A DNA stretch of 17,637 nt, from assembly GCA_964424635.1 (NCBI GenBank), contig CAYRJC010000017.1, positions 1 through 17,637 on the forward strand. The letters are read 5' to 3'. Numbering within the stretch: the first letter of the stretch is position 1; every line of letters begins with the position of its first letter. This DNA is from UBA920 sp964424635. GTDB lineage: Bacteria > Patescibacteriota > Doudnabacteria > UBA920. Below, in pieces: positions 1 through 7,513 of the stretch. Made by a program: the position numbers and the translations under genes. A model generated the notes under the pieces. It was given only the letters and a program-made list of their open reading frames with translations. It did no database searches and was not told where the DNA came from.

Positions 1-2576
1 GCATTAGTACCGATACCAACATTACCATTTTCCTGGATACGTACAAGTTCGGTACCAGTACCTGGAGTAGTTGAATGAACTTCAAATGCATAATAATTAC
101 CAGTTTGATCGTTATCTGTATCAAGAGTGAAATGTAAATTATTTGGGGATCTTATCAGACCGTTTGCAGCACCATTACTTCCAACTTGCAATGTATCATA
201 TACATGGAAAGTCGCCTGAGGATTAGTGAGCCCTACCCCTACTCGGTTATTAGTAGCATCGATAGAAAGAACGTCGGTGTCAAAGGATAGACCATTTACC
301 CCACCAGAAAGTACAAAGTTAGTATCGTTAGAAAAAGTCCAAGTACCCGCATTGGAAGAAGTCAGGTTACCGTTTGATGCAACTTGGAACAAGTCACCAC
401 TACCTACTGTTAAGAGAGCAGCTGGAGCAGTGGTACCGATACCGACGTTGCCGCCAGTAAAGATACCAGCGTAATTAGTAGTGGCTCCTGAAACGTCAAC
501 ATAAACACCATAATTCGTGTCAGCAGTATTTTGTACACTAAAATAACCGCCATATTTTGTATTTGTACCAGTCGTTGTGATGTCAGCAGTATTGGTTACA
601 TATAAACCATAAGCATTCGCTGTCATTAAGGCATCACCAGATGAAGTAGAACTATTTGAGAACGAACCACCATAGGTATTATAAGTTGAATTATCAAAAC
701 CACCTGGACTCCAGTCTATGCTGACATTACCTAAAGTAGCTATCACGTTTATTAAATTAGCTCCTGTAGAATTAGTGTCTAAATCCTCTATTTGATCGTT
801 AACAGTAGCATAATTGCCGTAGACAGAAATTGTATTACTAGTACCAGCAGAGCTATTAATATTTATATTGTCTAATGATAGAGCAGAACTTGTTCCGTAT
901 AACCGTAGTTGTGCCGCACTACTAGCTGTATTAAAATTTGCCGTAGGTGCTGACGCAACATTTAACCCAGTAGATATAAAATCTTCGGACCCAGTAAATG
1001 ACGGGAACGATGAGTTATCGCTATAAAAAATACCAATTTTATTTTCTGCTGCATTATTCGCCTGAGTAATGTCAATAATACGAGAATGGTCATTACCAGC
1101 AGTGCCAGCTAAGGCAAAAAGATAATCAGATACAGGGGCTTGCTGGGAACCTATCTGACCAGAAGAATTAATTCTAAACAAATCGCCAGAACCAACAGTA
1201 AACAGAGAAGCCGGTGAAGTATCGCCAATACCTACATTGCCGCTACCCAATATAGTTACCAGCGGGGAAGTACCAGCATAAAAGACATGATTCTGACTAC
1301 TTGTTGGAACTACATATTCCATCTGACCCGCTGATACACCAAATCCATATTTGTATGTATTGTCATCATACAACTTCAATTTTAAATTATTTGCCGCGGA
1401 GTCACTGTATGTTCCTCCTAAGTTTATACTCTGTGGAGTTGACGTTCCACTAGAAGTTAAATTACCCAAAGAGAGTGTATCGGTTGGACTGGTAGTACCC
1501 AAACCTAATCGATTATTTGCGTCATTCCAGAAAAAATTAGCATTATCCTGTGAATACACTCCGCTTGTACCCGCAAATACAATAGAACCTTGAGTGAATT
1601 GTGTAGAAGTTCCAGTACCACCATATTGAACACCTACCGCCGTTCCCTGCCAGGTACCTGTTGTGATTACTCCAGTATTTGCAGTAACAACCAACCCATT
1701 ATAACTTGTAGCTCCAGTGACGGCTCCAGTAAGTGCGAGGGTCGTAAAAGATCCACCTGCAGAACATGCAAATGCACCGGTTGAATTTGTAACTGTACAA
1801 CCAGTAGAACCCGACCCACCACCAAATAAAATGTCGCCAGTAGAGTTAGTTCCAACACTAACACTTCCGCTTCCTTTGGCATCAATCGTTAAACTTTCAT
1901 TCGTCCCCGAAGAAATAGTACTAAGCGCTAATCCACCACCAGCAGCAGCTGCAGTAACTTTGAGCCCAGTTACCGAAGAAGCAGTATTAGTATCAATTTG
2001 CAAAGCAGCGTTAGTGCTAGTACGACCAACGGTCAAAGCAGTTGTTGATTGATTAGCAGTGTTAATTGTTCCATCTCCAGAAACACCATTAGCTAAAAAT
2101 GCGTAAGCTGAAGAAACTAGTTGCTTACGAGGAGACATTTCCCCATCATAAGAAACTCCAGTAGGTGCAAAGTTAACAGTTAAGTATAAAGATCCACCAG
2201 AAAAATCAACACCAGATAAACCAGAACAAGATCCTAGTTTTGCATTAAATACACCATTAGTTACAGTTAACTTTCCACACGCTCCACTTGCCTGGTCAAA
2301 AGTCTCAGTCCACAATAAAGTACCGCTAGTTAAAGCATCATACAATTTAAACTCAAAAGCATACGTTCCATTTAAGACGTTCGTCCCATCTGAAGTTTTA
2401 GTTAGCTTACCCTGAAAATTAATATACTTTGGAATGGTTGCTTCTGCGTTTGAAGGTATACCTGCATTTAAAGTTAAAGCAATTGCTAAGTATGCAAAAA
2501 CCGAAAAGACTGCAAAGAAAACCTTTCCAGTTTTTAGATTTTGGATACTAAATTTTTTAACTTTATCTCCGGACAT
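1..2576 (-). CDS. Giant secreted repeat protein, tail-fibre-like (partial, C-terminus outside window)
   Basis: An uninterrupted minus-strand frame runs from an ATG at 2576 to the window edge: 858 complete codons and no stop. The N-terminus has basic residues, then a hydrophobic segment at about residues 19-38 and a possible signal-peptidase site after NAEA (about residue 46). A domain at about 50-165 opens with the motif YINFQGKLT and ends in KQLVSSAYAF, as in many large bacterial surface and phage-tail-fibre-like proteins. The rest is Ser/Thr/Asn/Gly-rich, with recurring VGIGTTxP-type units at about residues 446, 709 and 851 and looser relatives (LGLGTTSP, VGVGLTNP) between them. Such proteins often end in a peptidase-S74-like chaperone domain; that end is not visible here. 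A surface or adhesion role is inferred. No Shine-Dalgarno is visible. A weak -10-like TATTAT lies at 2638-2643, and the gene might instead be read from the HTH gene upstream. Confidence 0.85.
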   Translation of the reverse strand, partial: MSGDKVKKFSIQNLKTGKVFFAVFSVFAYLAIALTLNAGIPSNAEATIPKYINFQGKLTKTSDGTNVLNGTYAFEFKLYDALTSGTLLWTETFDQASGACGKLTVTNGVFNAKLGSCSGLSGVDFSGGSLYLTVNFAPTGVSYDGEMSPRKQLVSSAYAFLANGVSGDGTINTANQSTTALTVGRTSTNAALQIDTNTASSVTGLKVTAAAAGGGLALSTISSGTNESLTIDAKGSGSVSVGTNSTGDILFGGGSGSTGCTVTNSTGAFACSAGGSFTTLALTGAVTGATSYNGLVVTANTGVITTGTWQGTAVGVQYGGTGTSTQFTQGSIVFAGTSGVYSQDNANFFWNDANNRLGLGTTSPTDTLSLGNLTSSGTSTPQSINLGGTYSDSAANNLKLKLYDDNTYKYGFGVSAGQMEYVVPTSSQNHVFYAGTSPLVTILGSGNVGIGDTSPASLFTVGSGDLFRINSSGQIGSQQAPVSDYLFALAGTAGNDHSRIIDITQANNAAENKIGIFYSDNSSFPSFTGSEDFISTGLNVASAPTANFNTASSAAQLRLYGTSSALSLDNININSSAGTSNTISVYGNYATVNDQIEDLDTNSTGANLINVIATLGNVSIDWSPGGFDNSTYNTYGGSFSNSSTSSGDALMTANAYGLYVTNTADITTTGTNTKYGGYFSVQNTADTNYGVYVDVSGATTNYAGIFTGGNVGIGTTAPAALLTVGSGDLFQVASNGNLTSSNAGTWTFSNDTNFVLSGGVNGLSFDTDVLSIDATNNRVGVGLTNPQATFHVYDTLQVGSNGAANGLIRSPNNLHFTLDTDNDQTGNYYAFEVHSTTPGTGTELVRIQENGNVGIGTN
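373..452 (-). repeat. VGIGTT-type protein repeat, copy A
   Basis: This encodes GNVGIGTTAPAALLTVGSGD and the residues after it, beginning near residue 709 of the giant surface protein. It closely matches the copy at 1156-1241 in protein sequence, but synonymous codons differ, so the duplication is not recent. Shorter relatives occur at 1-26 and near 180-256. Confidence 0.7.
1156..1241 (-). repeat. VGIGTT-type protein repeat, copy B
   Basis: This encodes GNVGIGDTSPASLFTVGSGD and the residues after it, beginning near residue 446 of the giant surface protein. It is the counterpart of the unit at 373-452, with 263 residues between the two starts. These units are probably beta-structured shaft or spacer elements of the fibre; that is inferred from family resemblance. 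Confidence 0.7.
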
Positions 2577-2714
2577 GAATTGTATTTTTGTTTTTTGACG
2601 ATAGTCAATTTTAAAAAGTTTTTTGTTTCTTGGCCCTATAATATGAAACGGACTTTGAGATGAACCTGTCTTTATATATGATTTTTATATTATCTAAAAA
2701 CAGTAAAACACCGA

Positions 2715-2915
2715 CTAAGCTATAGCAGGTGCTGTGATTTGGCACATTTGCCAGATAAGTTGCTTTGGATAACGACGATCTCGTCTAGACCCAATACGAA
2801 CAGCGCTGATTTTTCCTTCGCGTTCCCAATTACGTAATGTATTAGGATGGACATGAATCAATTTAGCTGCCTCTTTTATAGTTAGCAACTCAGGTAATTC
2901 TGAATTATATGTCAT
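2715..2915 (-). CDS. Small excisionase/MerR-type helix-turn-helix DNA-binding protein
   Basis: This 66-residue protein is almost entirely one winged helix-turn-helix of the excisionase (MerR-like, helix_turn_helix_17) type. LLTIKEAAKLI (10-20) is the first part of the HTH, HPNTLRNWEREGKI (23-36) holds the recognition helix and turn, and RIGSRRDRRYP (40-50) is the basic wing that normally ends in RRY. No effector-binding domain follows, so it is a stand-alone DNA-binding protein. No integrase or other phage gene is nearby, so a transcriptional role is more likely than excision. It lies between the surface-protein cluster and the giant surface protein, both on the same strand, and may regulate one or both. 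It starts at ATG 2915 without a Shine-Dalgarno, in an A-rich leader of about 180 bases. Stop is TAG. Confidence 0.85.
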   Translation of the reverse strand: MTYNSELPELLTIKEAAKLIHVHPNTLRNWEREGKISAVRIGSRRDRRYPKQLIWQMCQITAPAIA

Positions 2916-2957
2916 TTTATTTTTGTTTTTTGCTTTTTCTATATTATTTAGATACAG

Positions 2958-3001
2958 AAAATTAGCTTTTAGAAAGCTAGTACGGTTTGCTTGCTAATTT
3001 T
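2958..3001 (-). promoter_or_regulatory. Two mutually exclusive leader hairpins upstream of the HTH gene
   Basis: AAAATTAGC (2993-3001 on the complement) can pair perfectly with GCTAATTTT (2958-2966). Inside it, TAGCTTT and AAAGCTA (2973-2979 and 2963-2969) form a 7-bp, 3-base-loop hairpin. The two structures share bases 2963-2966, so they cannot form together. Both lie in the predicted leader of the HTH gene. A switch function is conjecture. Confidence 0.4.
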
Positions 3002-3076
3002 GGCAAGGTTTACCACTGCTTTTGTTGTATTTTTGTTTCGACTTTTGATTAGTTTTGATAAGTTATTTTATTTTTT

Positions 3077-3168
3077 ACTTAACAAAACTTAACTTACTTG
3101 TATTATAGCAGAAAATTAACCTATCGTCAAGCCATATAAGATTATATAAAGTAATATAACTTAACAAA
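3077..3168. repeat. Repeated ACTTAACAAA boxes around the HTH promoter
   Basis: ACTTAACAAA occurs at 3077-3086, is followed directly by the partial copy ACTTAACTTA at 3087-3096, and recurs exactly at 3159-3168. The first two cover the predicted transcription start of the HTH gene; the third lies about 30 bases upstream of its -35. Placement around a promoter suggests operator sites, perhaps for the HTH protein itself. The region is very A+T-rich, so chance similarity is a real possibility. Confidence 0.4.
3102..3130 (-). promoter_or_regulatory. Sigma70-type promoter for the HTH gene
   Basis: On the minus strand TTGACG (3125-3130), a 17-base spacer and TATAAT (3102-3107) form a near-consensus housekeeping promoter. 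Transcription would start near 3095 and give a leader of about 180 bases before the ATG at 2915. Together with the hairpins, the boxes and the terminator at 3247-3278, this accounts for the 387-base gap between the HTH gene and the surface cluster. I see no credible gene in that gap. Confidence 0.7.
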
Positions 3169-3246
3169 TCTTATTTAAATTTATATTTTATTAAAAACTT
3201 TAATTTACCAAGCTAGTGATTATATACGAAATATAAAATATAAATT

Positions 3247-3278
3247 AAAACCGTCTTATATTATACAAAGACGGTTTT
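3247..3278 (-). terminator. Terminator closing the surface-protein cluster
   Basis: AAAACCGTCTT (3247-3257) and AAGACGGTTTT (3268-3278) form a perfect 11-bp stem with a 10-base loop, 24 bases after the stop codon at 3303. The T-rich right arm continues into AATTT on the minus strand. The structure is nearly symmetrical and could also work on the plus strand. It separates the cluster from the HTH gene. Confidence 0.8.
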
Positions 3279-3302
3279 ATAAATTTTATCTATAACTGAG
3301 TT

Positions 3303-4322
3303 TTATTTTCCCTGTTTTCGCTTTCTAATAAAATATCTGAGTAAGAAGAATATTAAAGTCAAAAGTGGTATAAAGAACACAACTATTATTACTAAAATTA
3401 CTAACATTAACTGCCAAGGTATAACCCAAAACGCTATAGATTTTTCATAAGATCTTGAAGCGTCATTATTAACAGTCAAACTTAAGTCTGCTGAATAACG
3501 ACCAAGAGCAAAATTTTTAGACTGATATTTTACTGCGTCAGAGAAATTCTTAAACTCAGGGTAAACTACCTGACCACTAAAATTTTCTACTATACTATCT
3601 CCAGAACTAGACCATGCTACTTCGAAGCGGCGTATACTTTCTGGTAGAACATTCCCTGCTCCTGGATTACTATTTACCACTTTTGTAATTCGACCAAAAA
3701 TATTTTTAATCGTAATATCACCAAGTGGTTGAACTCTGTCTTTACCAGAGTTTTGAAAACGAAAATAAAATTCTACTGGCAGGCTATTAAAAAAATGTTT
3801 TTTATTTTTTGTATTAAATTCTAATACTGTCTCCCCTTCTGGGAAAGAACCATTTACCCTAAATAATAACAAAGTCCCTACATCGCTTTGCAATGCTACT
3901 GACCCAGCGCCTTTTGGAGCAGGTGGAACAACCGAAGCAAATACTGCCGCAAAGTAACCACCCGGATCTACATCCTTAGGAACATTTACTTGAAAATTTA
4001 CTTCTTTAGATTCTTGTGGAGGAACAGTAATTGATTCTGGCAATTTTGTCCACGCCACTAATTCGTCAGTTGCTGCAGGAACAAATTTTGGCTCACCAGT
4101 TTCATCTTTGCTTTCAAACTTGGCAACGCTCAAATAAAAAGTACGTGTATTATTATCGTCGTTATATACTTTTATTACGCCTGTAGTTGACTGTCCCGGA
4201 TCAGCTGCAAGTTCGATGCGAATAGGAGACATAGTTACAGCCTCTACTACAGAGGGGTGAATAAAGACAGCTACACCTACAAGTAAAGAAAAAGTGAAGC
4301 AGCTAATTTTTTTTAAATTCAT
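3303..4322 (-). CDS. DUF916-like secreted protein with C-terminal membrane anchor (paralogue 3)
   Basis: This is a 339-residue protein from the ATG at 4322; an in-frame TTG at 4325 is a less likely start. A signal peptide occupies about residues 1-28 (cleavage near VEA). A first beta-rich domain (about 30-135) has the signatures AADPGQ and VPKDVDPGGYFAAVFA. A second domain (about 140-295) has QNSGKDRVQP, then LGDITIKNIFGR, then a GRYSADL motif. FWVIPWQ leads into a transmembrane segment at about 303-330 and a basic tail (RKRKQGK), so the bulk is predicted outside the cell. The layout resembles the DUF916/WxL-binding proteins of Firmicutes, which anchor partner proteins to the wall; this is family resemblance only. 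It overlaps the upstream paralogue by 20 bases, which implies coupled translation. Stop is TAA. Confidence 0.8.
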   Translation of the reverse strand: MNLKKISCFTFSLLVGVAVFIHPSVVEAVTMSPIRIELAADPGQSTTGVIKVYNDDNNTRTFYLSVAKFESKDETGEPKFVPAATDELVAWTKLPESITVPPQESKEVNFQVNVPKDVDPGGYFAAVFASVVPPAPKGAGSVALQSDVGTLLLFRVNGSFPEGETVLEFNTKNKKHFFNSLPVEFYFRFQNSGKDRVQPLGDITIKNIFGRITKVVNSNPGAGNVLPESIRRFEVAWSSSGDSIVENFSGQVVYPEFKNFSDAVKYQSKNFALGRYSADLSLTVNNDASRSYEKSIAFWVIPWQLMLVILVIIVVFFIPLLTLIFFLLRYFIRKRKQGK

Positions 4323-5244
4323 CAAGATTCTTTTTAATTATATATCTATTATAAGATTTAATAAGTAAATATAGCATTATACCTAAAAGAATTATACCTG
4401 ATAATCCAATAATAATCTGCTTAACAGGAATAACCCAAAATACAGTATTGGCTCTTAATTCTATTTTTGGATCACCATAAAATATAATCGCTTCTGCAGT
4501 ATAGCGGCCAAATGCAAAACTAGGATTAAAATTAGATGTAAAATTCCTGAGCTGGTCCGGCAAAATAATCGATGCGTCACGATTAATTGGAACCTGTGAG
4601 ACAGAACGGCCAAAAATATTTCTTATAGTAACTTCTCCTTTGGGTCTTAAGTGAACATTGCCCAAATTATATAACCCAGTAATAAACTCGACCTCACTAG
4701 TTTTATAAAACTTTTGTGATGCAGAAAAATTTTCTACTTTAACCTGCTGTTCAGCCTTGCCGAGATTAACTAAAATAATTACCCCCGCCTTATGTTCTAC
4801 GGCACTACCAGAACCATCGACTTGGGATTTTTGCCCAAACAATATACCCCCATAATGAGTTCCTGGCTCGGCATTTTTAGGTGGTGAGATATTAAAAGAT
4901 ACCTCAATTTGTGAATACGCGGGAACCGTTAAGGAGGATAGATTTTTTACTGTTATCCAATTACTCAAAGAATAACGCTCATCATTCTTTTCATTAGAAT
5001 TCAAAAACAATGGCTGCCCGGTCCCGCTTTCTACCATGAAATCATTAACTGTTGGATTAAAACTTAAAGAAGTATTAGTTGTATTTGTGATTTTTATAGC
5101 GCGCTGCAGGGTTTGCCCAGGTTCCATTTCCAACTCAATCAAAAATGGATCAACGCCAAGACCTTGAACTTGCAAATTTTGCTGAGCAGAAACAGGTTTA
5201 GCAAAAATTAAAATAAATAAAAAAACTGTAAAAAAATATTTCAT
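4303..5244 (-). CDS. DUF916-like secreted protein with C-terminal membrane anchor (paralogue 2)
   Basis: This 313-residue protein is the most divergent of the three paralogues. A signal peptide covers about residues 1-20 (cleavage after VSA). The first beta domain carries EPGQ (41-44) and PPKNAEPGTHYGGILFG (121-137), and the second carries PKGEVTIRNIFGRS and FGRYTAEA. FWVIPVKQ precedes a transmembrane segment at about 276-295, followed by a basic cytoplasmic tail. It lacks the AAxF form of the glycine-rich motif seen in the other two (GGILF instead of AAVF/AAIF), and its wall or partner specificity may differ. It begins 15 bases after the stop of the fibronectin-like gene and has no Shine-Dalgarno. 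Its end overlaps the next paralogue, so the three genes from 6393 to 3303 look like one transcription unit. Stop is TAG. Confidence 0.8.
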   Translation of the reverse strand: MKYFFTVFLFILIFAKPVSAQQNLQVQGLGVDPFLIELEMEPGQTLQRAIKITNTTNTSLSFNPTVNDFMVESGTGQPLFLNSNEKNDERYSLSNWITVKNLSSLTVPAYSQIEVSFNISPPKNAEPGTHYGGILFGQKSQVDGSGSAVEHKAGVIILVNLGKAEQQVKVENFSASQKFYKTSEVEFITGLYNLGNVHLRPKGEVTIRNIFGRSVSQVPINRDASIILPDQLRNFTSNFNPSFAFGRYTAEAIIFYGDPKIELRANTVFWVIPVKQIIIGLSGIILLGIMLYLLIKSYNRYIIKKNLDEFKKN

Positions 5245-5259
5245 TATTATAGAACAAAA

Positions 5260-6393
5260 CTAAAATTGCGCTGTAGTTATATAAGTTAAAGTATTTTGAT
5301 AGCTGCCATTTGGCTGCGTACTACCAACTTCGACTTTAAAAATCACATATGTAATGTCACCAGAAACAACTGGACTAGCACTACATGCCACTTCTTCTGG
5401 CGAAGCAGTAAGTTTTGCATATGTATCAGTGGAGGCAAAACGGCCTGATATACCTGTACACAAAGTATCGTCGGAGGGATGATAACCAAAAGCTCCGGCC
5501 TGACCTCCAGGGATAGCCCAAGCAGCTGGAGAAGCGTTAGTGCCAGAGACTTGGGTTATCTCCGAACCACCATTTGTCCTCAAATTACCATCCTGTCTTA
5601 AAGTTGTAACATAGCCAGCCGCAGCATTAGTAGTTACGGTAATCTGATGAGCAGCTAATCGGGCAGTGCTGACAGGTAAGGAACTATATGAAATACTATT
5701 AGCTGATGAAGAAGTTGTAAGAGTAATACCATCTACAGGACCAGGACTACTCACTCCAGAAAAAACAATTGTTAAATTAGGAGCAACAGTGCTAGCAGTA
5801 GCAATACCCGAGTAAGCTGTCTCAGTATGATCTTCTGCATTCGGACCAGAGCGAGCCTTTACTTTAATTTTATAGGTCGTACTTGGAGCGAGTCCTGTAA
5901 TCCGTTCTCCTGTGGTACCGTTCCAATGCGAACCACCTGTATTAAAAGTCTGCCAAGCAGGACTAGTTCCTAAGGTATCGTCTGCTTGAACATAATAAGT
6001 AGTCACAAAATTATCCGATGAAATCGCAATCGCATATGCGGTATCATCTGAATTTTCTCCCGGGTTGCCGCTTGTCGATAATGCGAAGTCAAGAGAATTA
6101 TAAAGTGTACCACCGGTATTGGTAAATATTGGGACAGTTGGAACGCCAGGATATGCGTGCTGCTGAAATCCAGGAAAAATTTTATAGTTAGTTGATTCTG
6201 TTTTACTATCATCACTGCCGGCAATAGAATCACGAGATTTATAGTTAGTAGACTGACTAGGTTCTCCACCCCCATCTATTGTAGGATTTTCTATCTGATA
6301 ATTAGTACCCGTCATATTCTGAGCTATGGCAATTGTGGGCACAAAAAAAATCAGCAAAATCAAACCAAAATTATATAACCAAGACCTAATCAT
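5260..6393 (-). CDS. Secreted protein with fibronectin-III-like domain and shared C-terminal domain
   Basis: This 377-residue protein has a signal peptide at 1-24 (cleavage AIA, then QN). A short N-terminal region repeats TNY at residues 30-32, 49-51 and 68-70. A probable fibronectin type III domain spans about 84-203, with the typical ITGLAPSTTYKIKVKA strand-turn motif at 165-180. The last 170 residues match the end of the 7514-8605 product: AAHQITVTTNAAAGYV (247-262) corresponds to SAHNLTVATNAASGYV there. It ends GSYQNTLTYITTAQF at the carboxyl terminus. Cys312 and Cys337 could form a disulfide. There is no membrane anchor or LPXTG sorting signal, so it is either released or held by partners such as the two DUF916-like proteins encoded next. 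ATG 6393 lies directly after a promoter, so the mRNA is probably leaderless. Exact function is unknown. Confidence 0.8.
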   Translation of the reverse strand: MIRSWLYNFGLILLIFFVPTIAIAQNMTGTNYQIENPTIDGGGEPSQSTNYKSRDSIAGSDDSKTESTNYKIFPGFQQHAYPGVPTVPIFTNTGGTLYNSLDFALSTSGNPGENSDDTAYAIAISSDNFVTTYYVQADDTLGTSPAWQTFNTGGSHWNGTTGERITGLAPSTTYKIKVKARSGPNAEDHTETAYSGIATASTVAPNLTIVFSGVSSPGPVDGITLTTSSSANSISYSSLPVSTARLAAHQITVTTNAAAGYVTTLRQDGNLRTNGGSEITQVSGTNASPAAWAIPGGQAGAFGYHPSDDTLCTGISGRFASTDTYAKLTASPEEVACSASPVVSGDITYVIFKVEVGSTQPNGSYQNTLTYITTAQF

Positions 6394-6399
6394 AAATTA

Positions 6400-6408
6400 A
6401 TTATAACA
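6400..6408 (-). promoter_or_regulatory. Extended -10 promoter giving a leaderless mRNA
   Basis: On the minus strand TGT precedes TATAAT (6400-6405), an extended -10 (TGn) element. Six bases separate it from the ATG at 6393, so the expected start is at or next to the A of the start codon. The -35 position (about GGGGTT, inside the hairpin arm) is poor, as is common for extended -10 promoters. It would serve 6393 through 3303. Confidence 0.6.
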
Positions 6409-6423
6409 CGCTGAATATTATAA

Positions 6424-6447
6424 ACCCCGTGCTAATTGACACGGGGT
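6424..6447 (-). terminator. GC-rich hairpin between the two surface modules
   Basis: ACCCCGTG (6424-6431) and CACGGGGT (6440-6447) form a perfect 8-bp stem with an 8-base loop, nine bases after the stop of the 6457-7503 gene. The run after it is TTATAAT on the minus strand, weaker than an ideal U-tract, and ATTTTTG on the plus strand. It probably ends or trims transcripts of the first module just before the next promoter. Confidence 0.65.
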
Positions 6448-6456
6448 ATTTTTGAG

Positions 6457-7503
6457 TTATTGATTGGCGCGAGCTTTGTTTATGATATATTGGTTATACT
6501 TTTTAATAAGAATATATAAAATCAGTATTAAGATAATGAACGTAGGAACTGCAACCGACAACAACTGCCAAGGAATTATATAAAAGACAAACTTGGCATT
6601 TTCACTTTGCAATTCTTTGGTCCCAAAAACAATTTTAAGTTCAGCTGTGTATTTACCAAATGTAAAATTTCGGGCTTGCTCAACTACCTGAGGCCAAAAT
6701 TTTCTAGACGACTGAGAAGGTAGATCAGTTTGAGGAATTTGTTTTTTATCTCCTCTATTATGATCGCTCCACACAGAGTTAAATCGACGGATACTTTTTG
6801 GAAGCACACTGCCATCAAGAGTATTAGCGCTTAATATCTTTACTGATCTACCAAAAATATCTTTAATCTGAATATCTCCTAAAGGCTTTAGATGATCCTC
6901 GCCAGTATTCTGAAAACGATAATAAAATTGAATCGGCAATCCTGTAAAAAATCTTTGTTTATTTGTGGTAGAAAATTCTAAAATATTAGCATCTTGTAAA
7001 AAATCCCCATTCACCCTGAGCAGTATCAAGCTTCCTAGTTTTGCACTAATCGCCAAACTAACCCGATCACCCGAATTATCTGGAGGGTCAGTTAGGAAAA
7101 AAATCGCCGCAAAATGACCGCCTGGATCAGCATTTTTTGGAACATTTACATTCACAGGCAGTTCTATGGTTTCCCCGCTAGAGATATTAATCTTTTCTGG
7201 CAAGTTGATCCATGTTGCAAAACCTTCACGGCGGGGCAAAAACGTCGGGGCACCTGTTTCATCCTGAGCATTAAAATTTTCAGCTCGTAAATAATACACC
7301 CTTGAAGAAGACTCTTCGTTGGTTAATTTTAAAGTGGTGCGAATTGTTTCTCCAGGATCACCCGCGATTTCTAATCTAGGAGTAGTGGTTAGGGCATTAG
7401 AAGTATTTGGATAAAAAATTGAAACAAATAAAACAAACACGCAAACTGTAAGTATTGCGTGTTTATATATTAATTCTATGCGTAAATTAGAATGGAGATT
7501 CAT
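6457..7503 (-). CDS. DUF916-like secreted protein with C-terminal membrane anchor (paralogue 1)
   Basis: This 348-residue protein is the closest relative of the 3303-4322 product. The hydrophobic signal segment lies at about 16-31, with likely cleavage after SNA (37). The first domain has GDPGE (48-52) and VPKNADPGGHFAAIFF (121-136). The second has YYRFQNTGEDHLKP, LGDIQIKDIFGRS and FGKYTAEL. FYIIPWQ leads into a transmembrane segment at about 313-333 and a basic tail. Compared with its paralogue it carries an extra polar, basic stretch at about 247-268 (DHNRGDKKQIPQTD). It starts 10 bases after the stop of the secreted gene 7514-8605 with no Shine-Dalgarno, so the pair is probably co-transcribed. 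By analogy with DUF916/WxL pairs it may hold the preceding protein at the envelope; that is inference. Stop is TAA. Confidence 0.8.
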   Translation of the reverse strand: MNLHSNLRIELIYKHAILTVCVFVLFVSIFYPNTSNALTTTPRLEIAGDPGETIRTTLKLTNEESSSRVYYLRAENFNAQDETGAPTFLPRREGFATWINLPEKINISSGETIELPVNVNVPKNADPGGHFAAIFFLTDPPDNSGDRVSLAISAKLGSLILLRVNGDFLQDANILEFSTTNKQRFFTGLPIQFYYRFQNTGEDHLKPLGDIQIKDIFGRSVKILSANTLDGSVLPKSIRRFNSVWSDHNRGDKKQIPQTDLPSQSSRKFWPQVVEQARNFTFGKYTAELKIVFGTKELQSENAKFVFYIIPWQLLSVAVPTFIILILILYILIKKYNQYIINKARANQ

Positions 7504-7513
7504 ACTGAAAAAA

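Noticed and set aside
226..2052. Plus-strand open frames of 64-111 codons opposite the giant surface protein
   Set aside because: They are antisense shadows of a Thr/Val/Ala/Gly-rich coding frame, show no recognisable protein features and have no ribosome-binding sites.
2579..2608. TTGACT, 18-base spacer and TACAAT on the minus strand just before the giant surface gene
   Set aside because: The -10-like box ends only two bases before the ATG, so a start seven bases downstream would remove the start codon from the mRNA. Probably a chance match in A/T-rich DNA.
2969..3016. GTG-started 15-codon open frame in the HTH leader (minus strand)
   Set aside because: It could be a leader peptide, but it has no Shine-Dalgarno, no codon-run signature and a length expected by chance.
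5245..5251. TATAAT directly before the ATG of the 4303-5244 gene
   Set aside because: Only one base separates it from the ATG, so it cannot produce an mRNA containing that start. The gene is most simply read from the upstream gene 15 bases away.
6003..6275. 90-codon minus-strand frame inside the fibronectin-like gene
   Set aside because: It is a different frame of a well-supported secreted protein and has no family resemblance.
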